A DNA stretch of 6,942 bases from an uncultured Actinomycetes bacterium (GTDB lineage: Bacteria; Actinomycetota; Thermoleophilia; Miltoncostaeales; Miltoncostaeaceae): the NCBI GenBank assembly GCA_937862675.1, contig CALMEC010000413.1, positions 1-6,942 on the forward strand, in the 5' to 3' direction. Below, piece after piece: positions 6,198 through 6,942 of the stretch. The translations under genes were made by a program, and so were the position numbers. The number at the start of each line of letters is the position of its first letter. Position 1 is the stretch's first letter. The notes under the pieces are model-generated. The model was not told the origin of the DNA. It saw nothing but the letters and a program-made list of their open reading frames with translations, and searched no databases.

Positions 6198-6899
6198 ATG
6201 GCCTTGGTGAAGCAGTGGACTTCGTGGGCGGATGCCGACTGGTCGAAGACGTCGGACAACGCGACCGCCCGGGTGATGTCCGACGAGTTCGGCGAGTTCA
6301 TCCGGTTCTCCACCTACGGTTCGCGGTGTGAGTCACGGACGAAGGTGGCTGGGGCGACCCGCTGGTACACGCAGGGTGTTGAGCGGGCGATGGTGTGGTC
6401 GTCCCGCATCACCGGCCGATCCGTGAACCGGTGGCTCGTGCACATGCAGATGAAGACGGAGAACGACGACGTGCGGGCGCGTACCCCCACTCGCAGTCTC
6501 GATTCCGAGGCCGGCCGGTGGCGTGGGCCGATGATGGTGTGCGTCCGCACCTCAGATGGCGACCCGGGTGGTGACCTCACCCTGTTCACCGACGCGGATA
6601 TGGCCGCCATCCAGGGGCGGGTGATCGACTTCCTCCACCACGAGAAGTCCGGTTCCGGTTCCGACTGTTTCGTCCGGTTCGCCTGGAAGTACCACGGTGA
6701 GGCGGCGTGGCGGCGGGATGTGATCCTCCGCGGCGCGAACACCCGACCCGGTGACGGCGGACCTCTCACCTGGACGTTGGGTGTCTACGGGGGGGACACG
6801 AACCTCCGGATCCATGACTTCTACCTCGGCCCGATCGGCCCCCGCCTGTTCACGACGGTCACCGAGGCTGAGTCGGCGATCGGGATCGGCTCGACCGAG
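6198..6899 (+). CDS. Unrecognised protein, possibly a concanavalin-like/polysaccharide-lyase-type jelly roll (3' truncated)
   Basis: An open frame runs from ATG 6198 to the right end with no stop; 234 reliable residues can be read before the poly-C run. It begins MALVKQWTSWADADWSKTSD. The composition is rich in Trp, Arg and beta-strand-like stretches. RCESRTKVAG (43-52), a long variable middle, DCFVRFAWKYHGEAAW (156-171) and TWTLGVYGGDTNLRIHDFYLGP (191-212) give an order that loosely recalls heparin-lyase-like jelly rolls (RxE block, 'fvxhvxW' strand, 'KxGiYr...D' end). This likeness is weak and remembered, not computed, and catalytic residues cannot be assigned. No signal peptide or membrane segment is seen. 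It follows the 55-aa gene by 2 nt with a good ribosome site. In this position a virion decoration, fibre or glycan-binding protein would fit, but a wholly different structural protein is equally possible. Confidence 0.75.

Positions 6900-6942
<43 letters not shown>

Overview
The window is a high-GC fragment of a tailed phage or prophage, about two-thirds G+C by eye. All recognisable genes lie on the + strand. GTG is used as a start twice, Shine-Dalgarno sites are clear, and neighbouring genes repeatedly overlap by exactly 4 nt (ATGA or GTGA). This style fits a phage of a high-GC host, an actinobacterium being a reasonable but unproven guess. No tRNA, integrase, terminase, CRISPR array or tail gene is visible. 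Both ends carry long homopolymers (G24 on the left, C38 on the right). These look like library-tailing or assembly artefacts, so the window is probably a whole short contig with a gene cut at each end.

Left half (about 36-2580): a three-gene sugar/glycan cassette. It holds the C-terminal end of an extended-SDR NAD-dependent sugar epimerase/dehydratase, a stand-alone asparagine-synthetase (AsnB-like) PP-loop domain with no glutaminase domain, and a 438-aa protein made of two fused family-2 glycosyltransferase domains. Each gene overlaps the next by 4 nt.

Right half (2577-5968): the HK97-type head module in its classical order of portal, prohead protease and major capsid protein with an N-terminal coiled-coil delta domain. 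The portal start codon overlaps the stop codon of the glycosyltransferase gene, so the glycan cassette and head genes appear to be one translationally coupled operon. A perfect 11-bp GC-rich hairpin follows the capsid gene.

Right end (6028-6900): a 55-aa helical small protein, then a gene truncated at the right edge whose product has only a vague resemblance to concanavalin-like polysaccharide-lyase folds.

The head genes are conventional. The most interesting point is the sugar epimerase, AsnB and tandem glycosyltransferase block fused to the head operon directly upstream of portal, where a large terminase gene is often found. A working hypothesis, not shown by the sequence, is that the cassette makes and attaches an amidated sugar to a virion protein or host-surface glycan.
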